This document shows positions 63,605-64,000 of a stretch of 64,000 nt of DNA, piece after piece. Within the stretch, counting starts at the first letter, position 1. Every line of letters begins with the position of its first letter. Source of the DNA: an uncultured Methanomassiliicoccus sp. (GTDB lineage: Archaea > Thermoplasmatota > Thermoplasmata > Methanomassiliicoccales > Methanomassiliicoccaceae). The translations under genes were made by a program, and so were the position numbers. The notes under the pieces were generated by a model. It made no database searches. It was not told the DNA's origin and worked only from the letters and a program-made list of their open reading frames with translations. The stretch is taken from the NCBI GenBank assembly GCA_944319735.1, contig CALUEU010000003.1, positions 186,001-250,000 of the forward strand, written 5' to 3'.

Positions 63605-64000
63605 TGTCAAAACCAAAAGGAGTCTACCTTCTCACTTTCAGCATTCCTTCTGAAATTGAAGTCGAAGTCGGAAAGCTGGGAAGGTACTCATTTCTTCCAG
63701 GCAGATACGTTTACGTCGGCTCCGGGATGGGCGGAGTGTTTGCCAGAGTAAAGAGGCACTTATGCGGCTGTCAGTCCAAACGGTGGCATATTGACTATCT
63801 TCTAGAGAACGCTTCAGACATAAAAGCCGTAATTTACCTGACAGATGATAAGGAGATGGAATGCTCCCTCAGCAGTCTGGTTAGAAGCATTCCGGGCTCG
63901 CAGAACCCGGTGCGTGGTTTTGGAAGCTCTGACTGCAACTGCTGCTCTCATCTTTACTTAGTTCCTGATGAAACAGAAGTTCTGAACATTGACATTCCTG
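63604..64000 (+). CDS. DUF123 / GIY-YIG-like protein, 3' end outside the window
   Basis: The first 132 residues are visible and the frame is open at the window end. KGVYLLTFSIPSE, GRYVYVGSGMGGVFARVKRHL and KRWHIDYLL are the conserved blocks of DUF123, a GIY-YIG-nuclease-related family often found alone or fused to EndoIII in archaea. Cysteines in DCNCCSH near 115 are also typical. It starts in overlap with the iron-sulfur flavoprotein gene. Confidence 0.85.
   Translation, partial: MSKPKGVYLLTFSIPSEIEVEVGKLGRYSFLPGRYVYVGSGMGGVFARVKRHLCGCQSKRWHIDYLLENASDIKAVIYLTDDKEMECSLSSLVRSIPGSQNPVRGFGSSDCNCCSHLYLVPDETEVLNIDIP

Noticed and set aside
1-64000. tRNA or rRNA genes
   Set aside because: I looked through the intergenic gaps for a T-arm-like GTTCGANTC with an acceptor stem and for rRNA landmarks; none found by eye. 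A tRNAscan/Infernal run would be decisive.

Overview
The window comes from a methanogenic archaeon. It carries the MCR activation ATPase AtwA, McrC and six methanogenesis marker proteins (3, 6, 5, 15, 17, 7). It also has archaeal lipid enzymes, HerA-Mre11-Rad50, Sec61-beta and archaeal-type CobY/CobT/CbiZ. Only 2 of the 55 intact stop codons I assigned are TAG. Together with several genes typical of gut bacteria (Listeria-Bacteroides repeats, UvrA2, TetR, DUF1266/DUF1851/SMI1 immunity-type proteins), this points to a pyrrolysine-using, host-associated member of Methanomassiliicoccales. That placement is inference; no rRNA, mcrA or pyl gene is in the window.

Layout. 1-1175: the end of a UbiA prenyltransferase gene and GGGP synthase (ether lipid synthesis). 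1176-4189: about 3 kb that is nearly gene-free, holding a remnant of an adhesin gene 3' end, one small membrane-protein gene, and three tandem ~420-490 bp repeat units, two of which contain a motif resembling the archaeal origin recognition box. 4190-16552: housekeeping genes (PdxT, an ABC ATPase, Sec61-beta, DUF72, deoxyhypusine-synthase-like protein, ADP-forming acyl-CoA synthetase plus a DRTGG protein, a MazG-like protein, an RHH regulator, a NYN nuclease, orphan GcvH, HypF). 16553-21445: a minus-strand accessory island with an LRR-SMI1/KNR4 protein, a GAD-like/DUF1851 protein, a DUF1266 protein and a TetR regulator. 21617-21765: a candidate structured RNA with a predicted pseudoknot. 21863-28830: cobalamin nucleotide-loop assembly and salvage (a phosphoglycerate-mutase-like protein lacking the nucleophile serine, CobT, CobY, CobS, a CbiZ-CobZ fusion, CbiB, CobD). 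29012-34251: carAB, a TIGR04076-type gene and an ACT-domain regulator.

34810-44475 is a second accessory region. It holds a 4.8 kb surface adhesin gene interrupted by an 11-G tract just after the signal peptide (candidate phase variation), an AAA ATPase plus RloB/TOPRIM pair resembling AbiL/RloAB defence systems, and a UvrA2-type ATPase. 44597-50907: NifB and the Rad50-Mre11-HerA break-repair operon. 50996-54667: two related small cysteine-containing proteins, a DUF2111 regulator, and an ArsR/ArsP-like pair around a palindromic operator. 54898-64000: the MCR activation cluster atwA-mcrC-mmp3-mmp6-mmp5-mmp15-mmp17-mmp7, then an iron-sulfur flavoprotein and a truncated DUF123 gene.

No tRNA, rRNA, CRISPR array or complete insertion sequence was found by eye.
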